Shown: positions 35,871 through 45,207, counted from the stretch's first letter. The stretch: 64,000 nucleotides of DNA from Campylobacter vicugnae (GCF_002139875.1 NZ_CP018793.1:124001-188000); one strand, 5' to 3'. The notes: generated by a model not told the origin, from the letters alone. Translations and numbers: made by a program.

Positions 35871-37035
35871 AAATTCTAAAATTTATATCGCCGGGCATAG
35901 AGGCTTAGTAGGTAGTGCAATTGTAGAGGAATTGCAAAAGCAAGGATATACAAATTTAATATATAAAACCCATAATGAACTGGATTTGATTAATCAAAAA
36001 GCTGTAAATGAATTTTTTGAACAAGAAAAACCTGATTATGTATTTTATAGTGCTGCTTTTGTAGGGGGATTTATTAAACAAAAAAAATATCCCGCTGAGT
36101 TTTTATACAATAATATCACAATGCAAAATAATGTAATTTGGGCTGCTGCAAATAATGGAGTTAAAAAATTAATTTATTTAGCTTCTGCATGTGTTTTTCC
36201 TAAGGATGCGCCATTGCCATTAGAAGAAAGATATATGCTCGAAGGTGCTTTTCAACCTAATAATGAAAGCTATGCTATAGGCAAAGTAGCAGGAATTAAA
36301 CTATGTGAATATTTAAATCTAGAAAAAGGGATGAACTTTTTATGTGTAGCACCAACTAGTATTTATGGTGAAAATGATAATTTTGATATCGAAGATTCTC
36401 ACGTCCAAGCTGGCATATTTAGAAAAATTTATTTAGCAAAAATGCGTAATGAAAATAATATAAACGCTCTTTGTAAAGATTTAAATTTAAACCAAAAAGA
36501 GGCCTTAGAATTTTGCGATAAGCACGGTATATTTGACAATCATATCAAGATGATTGGTACTGGTGCTGCAGCTAGAGAATTTGCCAATTCTAGAGATTTA
36601 GCTGGATTTTGTATATATTTAGCACAAAATATAGACTTCAAAGATCTTTGCGAATATGATGAAAAAGATAATCTTATAAGTTCATTTGTAAATTTTACAG
36701 ATGGAGAGCCAGTAAGTATAAAAGAGCTATCGTTTTTAATTGCTAAGTTGATGGATTATAAAGGTGAGTTAATTTTTGAAAAAGAACTAAGTCGCAATGA
36801 TGGAACATTGAGAAAAACAATGAGTAGGAAAAAATTTAATAAACTCGGATACCAAAATAAAATTTCGCTAGAGAAAGGATTGCAGACAATGATTAATTCG
36901 TACAGTATGGGGGGGGTAGAGAGTAAATATCTTCAATTAAAATTTGCTTTTTTATATAATATAATCTTAAAATATAACTTACTGACTTTACTTCTCTTCT
37001 ATAAAACCTATAAATCTTTAGAAGGAGAGAAGTGA
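35863..37035 (+). CDS. Fcl/WcaG-like GDP-sugar epimerase-reductase, copy 4
   Basis: 390 aa, the most diverged paralogue. IAGHRGLVGSAI, catalytic YAIGK (Tyr137, Lys141) and ASACVFPKDAPLPLEERYM are very close to classical GDP-L-fucose synthase. ATG 35863 is preferred over the upstream TTG. A G8 tract lies near the C-terminus; the read-through tail is hydrophobic (FAFLYNIILKYNLLTLLLFY) and ends at a TGA overlapping the next ATG (TGATG). Confidence 0.85.
   Translation: MDKNSKIYIAGHRGLVGSAIVEELQKQGYTNLIYKTHNELDLINQKAVNEFFEQEKPDYVFYSAAFVGGFIKQKKYPAEFLYNNITMQNNVIWAAANNGVKKLIYLASACVFPKDAPLPLEERYMLEGAFQPNNESYAIGKVAGIKLCEYLNLEKGMNFLCVAPTSIYGENDNFDIEDSHVQAGIFRKIYLAKMRNENNINALCKDLNLNQKEALEFCDKHGIFDNHIKMIGTGAAAREFANSRDLAGFCIYLAQNIDFKDLCEYDEKDNLISSFVNFTDGEPVSIKELSFLIAKLMDYKGELIFEKELSRNDGTLRKTMSRKKFNKLGYQNKISLEKGLQTMINSYSMGGVESKYLQLKFAFLYNIILKYNLLTLLLFYKTYKSLEGEK
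36909..36916 (+). repeat. G8 tract at the 3' end of reductase copy 4
   Basis: Eight Gs keep the frame open to 37035. Seven Gs give TAG and nine give TAA within about 12 nt (GTAGAGAGTAAA). Confidence 0.9.
37000..37033 (+). promoter_or_regulatory. Ribosome-binding-site hairpin before the 37035 SDR gene
   Basis: ACTTCTC (37000-37006) pairs with GAGAAGT (37027-37033), and TTCT with AGAA inside, with a GGA bulge. The Shine-Dalgarno is in or beside the stem and ATG 37035 follows at once. Confidence 0.6.
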
Positions 37036-38060
37036 TGTTTTTATATGATTTTTTACAAGATTACTACAAAAAAATCTATGTAGATAATATAGAGATTTTC
37101 AAAAATAAAAAGATATTAATTACTGGCTCTAATGGGCTTATAGGGTCAAATTTTGTTAATTATTTTTATTTTCTAAATATAAATTTTAATTTTAATATTA
37201 AAATTATTGCTCATTCATTTTCAAAGCCTGTTGATTGGCTGCCTAAAGATAATAATATAATGTATTTGCATTCTGATTTAAATAAAGAATCTTTTGATTT
37301 TCATTTCGATTATCTTATCCATGCTGCAACATATGGTCAGCCAAAAAAAGTTCTAGATAATAAAATAGGAACCGTATTGCTAAATACAACAACGCTTATA
37401 AAGCTTTTGAAGTTAGCACATAAAAATTCGGCTAAAGTACTATTTTTAAGTTCTAGTAGTATTTATGGGGAAACTAGTGTAATTCCAACTCCTGAAAATT
37501 ATAATGGAGATTTAAATACATTCAATCCAAGTTCGCTATATGCAGAATCCAAAAGAATGGCTGAGACAATCTGTAAGGCTTATATAGATGATTATAATAT
37601 GGATATAAAAATTGCCAGAATTGCTATAGCTTATGGTCCTGGAGTTAAACTTAATGATAAAAGATTTTTGAATGAATTTATTAAAAAAGCTTTAGATTAT
37701 CAAGAAATTGCAATGATAGATAGAGGTGAGGCTAAAAGGCAGTTTAATTTTATTACCGATTGCATTGAGATGTGTTTAAATATATTACTTCATGCAAAGG
37801 AATATATTTATAATGTAGGCGGAATATTTGATGAGAATCAAAATAAAATTGTTAGTATAGCAAATATTATAGGAGATTTACTAAATGCCAAAGTCATTGT
37901 GCCTGAATATGAAAATATACAAAACTTACATGCTCAAAGCATAGTTAATTTAGATATTCAAAAATATATTAATGAATTTAAAAAGAATTCTTTTGTATCT
38001 CTTAAAGATGGTATAGAGTTAAATATAAAATGGATAAAAATGTTAAAGGATAATATATGA
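37035..38060 (+). CDS. NAD-dependent epimerase/dehydratase (extended SDR)
   Basis: 341 aa. ILITGSNGLIGSNFV is the NAD motif; the active site is LSSSSIYGET and YAESKRM (YxxxK). The C-terminal half resembles UDP-glucuronate decarboxylase/dTDP-glucose dehydratase-type SDRs (IAIAYGPGVKLNDKRFLNEF). It is not one of the four paralogues. Its stop overlaps the transketolase start (ATGA). It probably modifies the nucleotide sugar that the transketolase-like pair acts on, or processes its product; the reaction is not determinable. Confidence 0.75.
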   Translation: MFLYDFLQDYYKKIYVDNIEIFKNKKILITGSNGLIGSNFVNYFYFLNINFNFNIKIIAHSFSKPVDWLPKDNNIMYLHSDLNKESFDFHFDYLIHAATYGQPKKVLDNKIGTVLLNTTTLIKLLKLAHKNSAKVLFLSSSSIYGETSVIPTPENYNGDLNTFNPSSLYAESKRMAETICKAYIDDYNMDIKIARIAIAYGPGVKLNDKRFLNEFIKKALDYQEIAMIDRGEAKRQFNFITDCIEMCLNILLHAKEYIYNVGGIFDENQNKIVSIANIIGDLLNAKVIVPEYENIQNLHAQSIVNLDIQKYINEFKKNSFVSLKDGIELNIKWIKMLKDNI

Positions 38061-38869
38061 ATTTAAAAGAAAAATCTAAAGAAGTTAGAATTGAAACTTT
38101 AAAACTTCACCAAAGAGCTAAAGAGATTAGAATCGCATCTTCTTTATCTCCTATTGAAATTTTTGTTAGTTTATTTTATGGTGGAATATTTTCATTTTAT
38201 CCTAAAGATCCATTGAATGATAAAAGAGATAGATTGATTATATCAAAAGGCCACGGTTCTATTTGTTTGTATCCAATTTTAGCTGATTGTGGGTATTTTT
38301 CTAAGAACGAGTTATTAAATATTTCAAAACCAGGTAGCTTTTTAGGTAGTATTCCAGACCCTGTAATTCCCGGGTATGAAACTATAAATGGTTCTTTAGG
38401 GCACGGTCTTGGCGTAGGGAGTGGAATGGCATATGCACTAAAAATTTCAGATAAATGTCAAAAAGTGATAGTTGTAGTAGGAAATGGAGAATTGCAAGAA
38501 GGTTCTAACTGGGAAGCAATTATGTTTGCAGCTAATCATAATCTAGATAACTTAATTTTAATAATGGATTCAAATAAAAAGCAAATGCTAGATTTTAGTA
38601 TCAATATATTAGATATTGAGCCTTTTAAAAATAAATTTGAAGCTTTTGGATGGGAATGTATAGAAATTAGCGATGGTCATAATTGCGATTTAATAATTGA
38701 TGGTTTGCAAGAGGCATTTAGCAATAAAAATAATAAACCAAAAGTTATTATAGTAAATACCATTAAGGGTAAAGGTGTGCCAAGTTTAGAACAAAGTCCA
38801 TTAGCACATGTGTTATCACTAAGTGATTTAGAAATAGATGAAGCAATAAAAGGAATAGAAAATGAATAA
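38057..38869 (+). CDS. Transketolase-like N-terminal subunit
   Basis: 270 aa, thiamine-diphosphate-binding half of a split transketolase. It has SKGHGSICLYPILADCGYF and GSLGHGLGVGSGMA, and the TPP motif GNGELQEGSNWEA. In a sugar locus such pairs can move a two-carbon unit onto a nucleotide sugar to make branched sugars, or supply a sugar phosphate. Overlaps the C-terminal subunit gene by 8 nt. The partner is interrupted by a stop codon in this sequence. Confidence 0.85.
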   Translation: MNLKEKSKEVRIETLKLHQRAKEIRIASSLSPIEIFVSLFYGGIFSFYPKDPLNDKRDRLIISKGHGSICLYPILADCGYFSKNELLNISKPGSFLGSIPDPVIPGYETINGSLGHGLGVGSGMAYALKISDKCQKVIVVVGNGELQEGSNWEAIMFAANHNLDNLILIMDSNKKQMLDFSINILDIEPFKNKFEAFGWECIEISDGHNCDLIIDGLQEAFSNKNNKPKVIIVNTIKGKGVPSLEQSPLAHVLSLSDLEIDEAIKGIENE

Positions 38870-39776
38870 AACAATGAGAGATACATTTTTTGATTCTTTA
38901 TATGAATCAATGATTGAAAATGAAAATATATATTTAATTACAGCTGACTTTGGTGCTCCAATGTTAGATAAAATTCGAATATCATTTCCGCAAAGATCAA
39001 TTAATGTTGGTATTGCCGAACAGAATGCAGTTAATGTTGCAACAGGTTTGGCATTAGAAGGTAAAATAGTGTATGTGTATGGAATAGCACCTTTTATTAG
39101 TATGAGACCATTTGAGTAGTTGCGAATAAATTTAAGTGCTTTAAGCTCTTTAAGGAATTTAAATGTAAATATTGTTAGTGTTGGTGCGGGCGTAAGTTAT
39201 TCTGTTAGTGGTCCAACACATCACTGCTTAGAAGATTTGGGAATTATAAAAACTTTGCCTAATTTTGAAGTTTTTTCTCCTAGTGATTCAAGTTTAGTTA
39301 AAACATACTTTAATTACACAATAAATATTAAAAAGCCAAAATATTTGCGTTTTGATGTACATAATTTACCAAACTTAGAATTTAAAATGGATAATTTTGA
39401 TGATGGTTTTAGAATTTTAGAAGGCAAAAATAATATAGTATTAATATCAACGGGTTATATGTCTAATAAAGTTTTTAATCTTAGTAAAGAATTTGATATA
39501 ACTTTGATAGATATGTACTCCTTAACTAGTTATAATAAAGTCAAGCTATTTGATTATTTGCAATATTTTGAGCATATTATTACTTTAGAAGAAGGATTTG
39601 CAAATAGTGGAGGTTTAGATAGTGAGATTAACTTTAATATAAAAAATAAAAATATTATCAATATGGGCTTTCCTAAAAAATATACATTTGAAATAGGAAA
39701 TAGAGAACAAATTCATAGTCTTAATGGAATTGGTATTATAGATATTCAAGAAATTATTAAAGACTTAATTAAATAA
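38862..39776 (+). pseudogene. Transketolase-like C-terminal subunit, interrupted by an amber codon
   Basis: One continuous frame of about 304 codons with a single in-frame TAG at 39117-39119. Before it: VGIAEQNAVNVATGLALEGK and FISMRPFE; after it: LRINLSALSSLRNLNVNIV, GVSYSVSGPTHHCLEDLGI. In the family the broken motif reads FEQ(I/L)R, so TAG has replaced a Gln codon (CAG) by one base change. Everything downstream is intact, suggesting a recent mutation, a sequencing error, or suppression. AAAGGA precedes ATG 38862. Confidence 0.85.
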
Positions 39777-39841
39777 AATTTAGAAATTATTTAGTAATTA
39801 AATGCTACCATAATGCAATCTAATTTTAAGGAAATTTAATA

Positions 39842-40867
39842 ATGAAAGCTTTAATTACTGGATTTACTGGACAAGTTGGCTCTCAAATGGCTGATTTTTT
39901 ACTAGAAAATACAGATTATGAAGTTATAGGTATGATGCGTTGGCAAGAGCCGATGGATAATGTTTATCACTTAAGTGATAGAATCAATAAGAATGATAGA
40001 ATTAGCGTATTTTATGCCGATTTAAATGACTATTCAAGTATCCAAAAACTTTTTGAGACTCATCGTCCAGATGTTATTTTTCACTTAGCCGCACAATCTT
40101 TTCCTAAAACATCTTTTGATATTCCTATTGAAACTTTACAAACTAACATTGTAGGAACGGCTAATATTTTAGAAAATATTAGAGTTTTAAAGCAAAAAGA
40201 TGGCTATGATCCAGTTGTGCATGTATGTAGCTCTAGTGAGGTATATGGTAGAGCAAAAGTAGGTGTAAAACTAAATGAAGAAACCCCATTTCACGGTGCT
40301 AGTCCATATAGCATTAGCAAAATTGGAACTGATTATTTAGGTAGATTCTATGGAGAAGCGTATGGAATAAAAACATATGTAACAAGAATGGGAACTCATA
40401 GCGGCCCAAGGCGTAGTGATGTATTTTTTGAAAGTACGGTAGCAAAGCAGATTGCACTTATTGAAGCAGGATTGCAAGAGCCAATTATAAAAGTTGGAAA
40501 TCTCTCAAGTGTTAGAACATTTCAAGATTGCAGAGATGCTATTAGGGCATATTATTTGCTTTCAGTAGAGAGCGCTAAAGGTAATGTGCCTTGTGGAGAG
40601 GCATTTAATATTGCTGGAGAAGAGGCGTTTAAATTGCCTGAAGTAATTGAGATTTTACTAGGATTTTCTACTAGATATGATATTACAGTGCAAGAAGATG
40701 CTGCTAGATTAAGACCAATAGATGCTGATTATCAAATGTTTGATAATACTAAAATTAAAAGCTTTATTAATTGGAAACCAGAAATTCCAGCTAGAAAGAT
40801 GTTTGAAGATTTGCTAAATCATTGGCGAGATGAGATTAGAAAAGGCCGAATTCCGTTAAATCGTTGA
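39842..40867 (+). CDS. GDP-mannose/GDP-heptose 4,6-dehydratase (DmhA/WcbK-like)
   Basis: 341-aa SDR. NAD motif ITGFTGQVGSQMADFLL, HLAAQSFPKTSF, CSSSEVYGRAKVG and YSISKIGTDYLGR (YxxxK), then SDVFFESTVAKQIALIEAG. It is close to, but distinct from, the classical Gmd encoded at 40925, and matches the enzymes acting on GDP-D-glycero-D-manno-heptose in Campylobacter, Yersinia and Burkholderia. It would generate the GDP-4-keto-6-deoxy-heptose used by the RmlC- and Fcl-like enzymes. Last gene of the plus-strand operon; AAGGAAA precedes the ATG. Confidence 0.82.
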   Translation: MKALITGFTGQVGSQMADFLLENTDYEVIGMMRWQEPMDNVYHLSDRINKNDRISVFYADLNDYSSIQKLFETHRPDVIFHLAAQSFPKTSFDIPIETLQTNIVGTANILENIRVLKQKDGYDPVVHVCSSSEVYGRAKVGVKLNEETPFHGASPYSISKIGTDYLGRFYGEAYGIKTYVTRMGTHSGPRRSDVFFESTVAKQIALIEAGLQEPIIKVGNLSSVRTFQDCRDAIRAYYLLSVESAKGNVPCGEAFNIAGEEAFKLPEVIEILLGFSTRYDITVQEDAARLRPIDADYQMFDNTKIKSFINWKPEIPARKMFEDLLNHWRDEIRKGRIPLNR

Positions 40868-40889
40868 TTTGTGAAATTAAGCAATTATT

Positions 40890-40918
40890 CAAGCTTGTAA
40901 GTGAGGCTTACAAGCTTG
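40890..40918. terminator. Bidirectional hairpin between convergent dehydratase genes
   Basis: CAAGCTTGTAAG, loop TGAGG, CTTACAAGCTTG: a perfect 12-bp stem six bases from the gmd stop and 23 from the other gene's stop. Only short U/A runs follow. Confidence 0.75.
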
Positions 40919-40924
40919 ATGTTG

Positions 40925-42067
40925 TTATTCATAATAACGCATAATTTTATAGCCATTTTCTTGCAAAAATGCATCTTTGTGCATTAATTTTAAATCGCTT
41001 TGCATCATATCATTAACTAAGTCGTGTAAATCAAATTCTCTTTTCCAGCCTAGCTCACGCTCAGCCTTACTTGGATCGCCAAGCAGCAAATCAACCTCTG
41101 TAGGTCTAAAATATCTGGGGTCAATTTTTACAACTATTTGTCCGATTCTTAAATGCTTACTAGATAAATTTAGCTCTTTTAAGCGTTCTAAGTCTAATTT
41201 GGTAATGAAGCCTACTTCATCAATTTCTTTACCCTTAAAGTCTAAAATAATACCACAATATTTAAATGCAAGTTTGACAAAATCACGAATTTTAGTTGTT
41301 TTACCTGTGGCAATTACCCAATCTTGTGCCTCTTTATATTGTAAAATCATCCACATCATTTTAACATAGTCTTTTGCATGACCCCAATCTCTTTTTGCAT
41401 CTAAATTACCTAGATATAAAATTTTTTGTAAATTTAGTGCTATTTTTGAAACGGCTCTTGTAATTTTTCTAGTTACAAATGTCTCACCTCTTACTGGGCT
41501 CTCATGATTAAATAAAATTCCATTACAAGCAAAAATATCGTAAGCCTCTCTATAATTTACTGTAATCCAATAAGCATACATCTTAGCCACTGCATATGGA
41601 GAACGCGGATAAAATGGCGTTGTTTCACTTTGTGGAATTTCTTGCACCTTTCCATATAGCTCAGAAGTAGAAGCTTGATATATTTTAGTTTTTTGTATTA
41701 AATTTAAAAATTTCACAGCCTCTAATATTCTAAGAGTTCCTAAAGCATCAGCATTAGCTGTATATTCTGGTGTTTCAAAGCTAACATGCACATGACTTTG
41801 CGCAGCTAGATTATATATTTCATCAGGTTGAATATCGGAGATTAATCGTGTTAAATTCATAGAATCTGTCATATCGCCAAAATGTAAATGAAAATTATGC
41901 CGACTCTTATCATGATGCCCATCAAATAGATGATCAACCCTATCGGTATTAAACAAAGATGAGCGACGCTTAATTCCATGCACTTCATAGCCTTTGCTTA
42001 ATAAAAATTCGCTTAAATAAGCACCATCTTGTCCTGTAACGCCGGTAATTAAAGCCACTTTAGCCAT
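40925..42067 (-). CDS. gmd: GDP-mannose 4,6-dehydratase
   Basis: 380 aa. [87 protein letters not shown] (YxxxK) and [19 protein letters not shown] are all textbook Gmd. It makes GDP-4-keto-6-deoxy-D-mannose, the substrate for fucose, perosamine, colitose and related sugars. The ATG overlaps the manC stop (TAATG). Transcribed from the region holding the recombinase switch. Confidence 0.95.
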   Translation of the reverse strand: MAKVALITGVTGQDGAYLSEFLLSKGYEVHGIKRRSSLFNTDRVDHLFDGHHDKSRHNFHLHFGDMTDSMNLTRLISDIQPDEIYNLAAQSHVHVSFETPEYTANADALGTLRILEAVKFLNLIQKTKIYQASTSELYGKVQEIPQSETTPFYPRSPYAVAKMYAYWITVNYREAYDIFACNGILFNHESPVRGETFVTRKITRAVSKIALNLQKILYLGNLDAKRDWGHAKDYVKMMWMILQYKEAQDWVIATGKTTKIRDFVKLAFKYCGIILDFKGKEIDEVGFITKLDLERLKELNLSSKHLRIGQIVVKIDPRYFRPTEVDLLLGDPSKAERELGWKREFDLHDLVNDMMQSDLKLMHKDAFLQENGYKIMRYYE

Positions 42068-43437
42068 TATTTATCCTCTCTTCCAAAATCATCATCAAAT
42101 CTAATAATATCATCTTCTTTTGTATATTCACCTACTTGCACTTCTATAAGAACTACTGGAATTTTTCCTTCATTGCTAAGCCTATGTTTTTGCCCCATTT
42201 TTATATAAATAGATTCATTTGGTCTTACTAATTGAGTTTTTCCATCTATTTCTACTATTGCTGTTCCACTGAGTACTATCCAATGTTCATTTCTATGAAA
42301 ATGCTTTTGCAAGGATAATCTTTTGCCGCATAGAACTTCTATGCGTTTAATTTTATAACCTTGATTATCTTCTAAAATTGTATATTTCCCCCATGGTCGG
42401 TAAATTGTTAGTGGATTTTTGCTTAAATTTTCATTATCTTTTATATATTCATAAATTTCTTTAACTTTTTGAGCTGAATTTTTTTGAGTAACTAAAAGGG
42501 CGTCGCCTGTATCAACTATAATAAGATTTTCTATATCTATCCCAGCAATGAATTTATTGTGATTTGAGCTAAAGAAAAAATTATTTTTACAATTGATGAG
42601 TTTATTATTTGAGTTTATAAAGTTATCATTATCGCCTTTTATTTCTTCATGTAAAGCATCAAAATTGCCTACATCATTCCACTCTATATTAGCTGGAATG
42701 ATTTTTAATTTTTTGGTTTTTTCCATAAGTGCATAATCGATGCTTATGGATGGGATTTTTTGCATATATTCTTTAGGTATTTTTATTAAATTTTTCTCTT
42801 TTATTGCATTATTATAGGCATGTAGGCAAGATTTATATATATCATTTGATAATAGCCTCATCTGTTCTAAAAATATAGAAGCCTTAAATAAAAATATGCC
42901 GGAATTCCATAAATAATTTTGTTTATTTATAAACTGCTGAGCTGTTTGCAGATCTGGTTTTTCATGAAATTCTATAACATCATAGTCATTATGTTTAATA
43001 TAGCCATAGCCAGTATGTGCGCAGCTAGGCTTAATACCAAATGTTACTATAAAATTATCATTTGCAAAATTTATACCTTTATTTATGGTTTCTTTATAAG
43101 ATTTAATATCTTTAATTAAGTGATCACTTGGCGTTATAAGCATGATCTCATTTGGTGGCAGACTAAGTGCTGCGAGTGTAATAGCAGCAGCAGTATTTTT
43201 TGCTATCGGCTCCAATATGTAATTAATATTATCATTTTTTAATTGATTATGAGCTAGAAAATATTGTTCTTGATTAGCAACTATTAAAGTCTTATTGCAA
43301 AAACTAGCATTCCTTTTAAATGTTAATTCAAATAATGAGTTATCATTAAAGATTTGTAGAAATTGTTTAGGCATTAATGTTCTACTAATTGGCCAAAGTC
43401 TAGTGCCATTACCGCCACATAAAATAATGTTTATCAT
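42067..43437 (-). CDS. manC: Mannose-1-phosphate guanylyltransferase / mannose-6-phosphate isomerase
   Basis: 456-aa bifunctional type II enzyme. Nucleotidyltransferase domain: [19 protein letters not shown], then [20 protein letters not shown] and FHEKP. The C-terminal cupin isomerase domain has [20 protein letters not shown] and [11 protein letters not shown]. Makes GDP-mannose for gmd. It is the first gene of a two-gene operon whose start lies 24 nt from the left inverted repeat of the recombinase segment, so its promoter overlaps that repeat. Confidence 0.94.
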   Translation of the reverse strand: MINIILCGGNGTRLWPISRTLMPKQFLQIFNDNSLFELTFKRNASFCNKTLIVANQEQYFLAHNQLKNDNINYILEPIAKNTAAAITLAALSLPPNEIMLITPSDHLIKDIKSYKETINKGINFANDNFIVTFGIKPSCAHTGYGYIKHNDYDVIEFHEKPDLQTAQQFINKQNYLWNSGIFLFKASIFLEQMRLLSNDIYKSCLHAYNNAIKEKNLIKIPKEYMQKIPSISIDYALMEKTKKLKIIPANIEWNDVGNFDALHEEIKGDNDNFINSNNKLINCKNNFFFSSNHNKFIAGIDIENLIIVDTGDALLVTQKNSAQKVKEIYEYIKDNENLSKNPLTIYRPWGKYTILEDNQGYKIKRIEVLCGKRLSLQKHFHRNEHWIVLSGTAIVEIDGKTQLVRPNESIYIKMGQKHRLSNEGKIPVVLIEVQVGEYTKEDDIIRFDDDFGREDK

Positions 43438-43461
43438 TCAAAATCCTTAGTTTAAAAAAAG

Positions 43462-43479
43462 GGGACGATTAATTATAAT
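43462..43479 (+). repeat. Left inverted repeat of the recombinase segment
   Basis: GGGACGATTAATTATAAT, exact reverse complement of 44144-44161. Lies 24 nt upstream of the manC start codon. Confidence 0.92.
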
Positions 43480-43511
43480 TTTTTATTAAATTGATTTAAA
43501 AAGGATTATTT

Positions 43512-44120
43512 ATGGTTGTTGCGTATATTAGAGTTAGTACAAATAAACAAGATTTAGAGGTTCAAAAACGCCAAATTATTAAATACTCTAAAGAAAAATG
43601 TATAAAAATTGATAATTTTATCAGTATTGAAATGAGCTCTAAAAAATCAGCAGAAAAAAGATTAATAAAAAATTTGATAGAAAATTTAGGAGCAGGTGAT
43701 TTACTTATAACTACTGAAATTTCTAGATTAGGTAGAAATATGCTTGAAGTTATTAATTTAGTTTTAGAATTACACAATAAAGGTGTTCAAATTTGTTTTT
43801 TAAGACAAAAGGAGCTTAATAATTTTAATAATCCTACTTTTAAACTTATTTTATCAATCTATGCGTATTTAGCAGAAATGGAAAGAGATTTTATATCTCA
43901 AAGAACAAAAGCGGGTTTGGATAATGCTCGTTCTAAAGGTAAAAAAATTGGACGACCAAAAAATTCATTAAGTAGTTATTACGATAAAGATATTAAAGTA
44001 ATTAAATATTTGATAAAAAATGGAAATTCTATTAAAAATATTTGGATAAAACTTGGCTATAATAAGCATAAAAGCTATGGGGGGTTTTATGCTTTTTGTA
44101 AAAATAGGTATTTGATTTAA
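43512..44120 (+). CDS. Serine site-specific recombinase (resolvase/invertase family)
   Basis: 202 aa. The catalytic domain has the nucleophile Ser9 in VVAYIRVSTNKQD, then ITTEISRLGRNMLEV (the SRLGR arginines) and LAEMERDFISQRTKAGL (the E helix). The C-terminal DNA-binding part starts at GKKIGRPKNS and includes a short helix-turn-helix. Length and layout match Pin/Hin/Mpi-type DNA invertases. AAAGGA precedes the ATG. It is the only gene inside two perfect 18-bp inverted repeats. Resolvase is the alternative reading, but no transposase is nearby. Confidence 0.9.
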   Translation: MVVAYIRVSTNKQDLEVQKRQIIKYSKEKCIKIDNFISIEMSSKKSAEKRLIKNLIENLGAGDLLITTEISRLGRNMLEVINLVLELHNKGVQICFLRQKELNNFNNPTFKLILSIYAYLAEMERDFISQRTKAGLDNARSKGKKIGRPKNSLSSYYDKDIKVIKYLIKNGNSIKNIWIKLGYNKHKSYGGFYAFCKNRYLI

Positions 44121-44143
44121 TATGATTTTTAAGCTAAATTCTA

Positions 44144-44161
44144 TTATAATTAATCGTCCCT
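44144..44161 (-). repeat. Right inverted repeat of the recombinase segment
   Basis: ATTATAATTAATCGTCCC, 26 nt upstream of the hddA start. Contains TATAAT (44146-44151) in the hddA direction. Confidence 0.92.
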
Positions 44162-44187
44162 TTTTTACAAAATACTTAGGATGAATA

Positions 44188-45207
44188 ATGAAAATTATAC
44201 GCTCACAAACTCCACTCAGGTTAGGTCTAGCTGGTGGGGGGACGGATATAAATTTATATTGTGATAAATACACTGGATATGTACTAAATGCGACAATATC
44301 GCTATATGTGCATTGTACATTAATAGAGCGCAATGATGGCAAAATTATATTTGACTCAGCAGATACTAAATCTTATGGCGAGTATCCAAGTGTTATGTAT
44401 CTAGAAAATGATGGCAATGGTGATATTTTCAAGGCTGTTTATAATAGAATCGTAAAAGATTTTACTCATAAACCGCTTAGTTTTTCACTGCATACTTACT
44501 CAGATGTTCCTAGTGGTAGCGGTCTTGGTGGAAGCTCTACTTTGGTTGTAGGTGTGATTCAAGCATTTGTAGAATGGTTGAATTTACCTCTTGGAGAGTA
44601 TGATATAGCTCATTTAGCTTATGAGATAGAGCGCGAGGATTTAGGTATTGTAGGTGGCGCTCAAGATCAATATGCAGCTACATTTGGCGGATTTAATTTT
44701 ATGGAATTTTACGATCAAAAAAGAGTAATTGTAAATCCATTAAGAATTAAAAATTGGATAGCTAGCGAATTAGAGGCTAGGACTGTGCTTTATTTTACCA
44801 ATATTACTAGAGAAGCCAAAGATATAGAAGAGCATAAAAAGGGCAAACTAGGAGATACAAAATCCCTTGAGGCTATGCATGCAATCAAGCAAGATGCAGT
44901 AGATATGAAAGAGGCTTTATTTAGAGCAGATTTTAATAAAATAGCTCAAATTTTAGGTAAATCATGGCAATCTAAAAAGGTTATTTCAGAAATAGTAACT
45001 AATGATGAATTAGATAGAATATATAATCTTGCTATGAGTAATGGCGCATATAGTGGTAAAACAAGTGGAGCTGGGGCTGGTGGATTTATGTTTTTCTTAG
45101 TCGATCCAGTAAAAAAATATAATTTAATTAAAATTTTAAATCAAGAACAAGGCTATGTGCAAGACTTTTCATTTACTAAAGAAGGAACAAAATCGTGGAA
45201 ATTATAA
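44188..45207 (+). CDS. hddA: D-glycero-D-manno-heptose 7-phosphate kinase HddA
   Basis: 339-aa GHMP kinase. N-terminal RSQTPLRLGLAGGGTDINLY, ATP loop PSGSGLGGSSTLVVG, and C-terminal KTSGAGAGGFMFFLVDP are the three GHMP motifs. It phosphorylates heptose 7-phosphate at C1 on the route to GDP-heptose. The six-G run at 44236 encodes the invariant GGGTD motif and is not a switch. AGGA precedes the ATG. It overlaps gmhA by 13 nt and heads the operon next to the invertible segment. Confidence 0.93.
   Translation: MKIIRSQTPLRLGLAGGGTDINLYCDKYTGYVLNATISLYVHCTLIERNDGKIIFDSADTKSYGEYPSVMYLENDGNGDIFKAVYNRIVKDFTHKPLSFSLHTYSDVPSGSGLGGSSTLVVGVIQAFVEWLNLPLGEYDIAHLAYEIEREDLGIVGGAQDQYAATFGGFNFMEFYDQKRVIVNPLRIKNWIASELEARTVLYFTNITREAKDIEEHKKGKLGDTKSLEAMHAIKQDAVDMKEALFRADFNKIAQILGKSWQSKKVISEIVTNDELDRIYNLAMSNGAYSGKTSGAGAGGFMFFLVDPVKKYNLIKILNQEQGYVQDFSFTKEGTKSWKL

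Larger units (their letters stand above)
35733..35894 (+). repeat. 162-bp direct repeat (copy 2)
   Basis: Matches 32938-33099 (2795 bp away). Recombination between the copies would delete or duplicate reductase 2, epimerase 2 and reductase 3 while leaving a perfect joint. Confidence 0.9.
43462..44161. mobile_element. Putative self-inverting 700-bp segment with its own serine recombinase
   Basis: Bounded by perfect 18-bp inverted repeats (43462-43479 and 44144-44161), with A6/T6 runs just outside. It contains only the recombinase gene and occupies almost the whole gap between the divergent manC (start 43437) and hddA (start 44188). Both repeats contain TATAAT reading outward, so promoter -10 elements sit on the recombination sites. 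Inversion is inferred from layout. Confidence 0.7.

Noticed and set aside
39120-39776. A separate second transketolase gene starting at TTG 39120
   Set aside because: It begins directly after the TAG, has no ribosome-binding site and continues the same domain mid-motif; one interrupted gene is simpler.
44079-44084. G6 run near the 3' end of the recombinase gene
   Set aside because: Short, and no frame-dependent downstream arrangement was seen.
44236-44241. G6 run in hddA as a phase-variation tract
   Set aside because: Encodes the invariant GGGTD motif of GHMP heptose kinases and is short.
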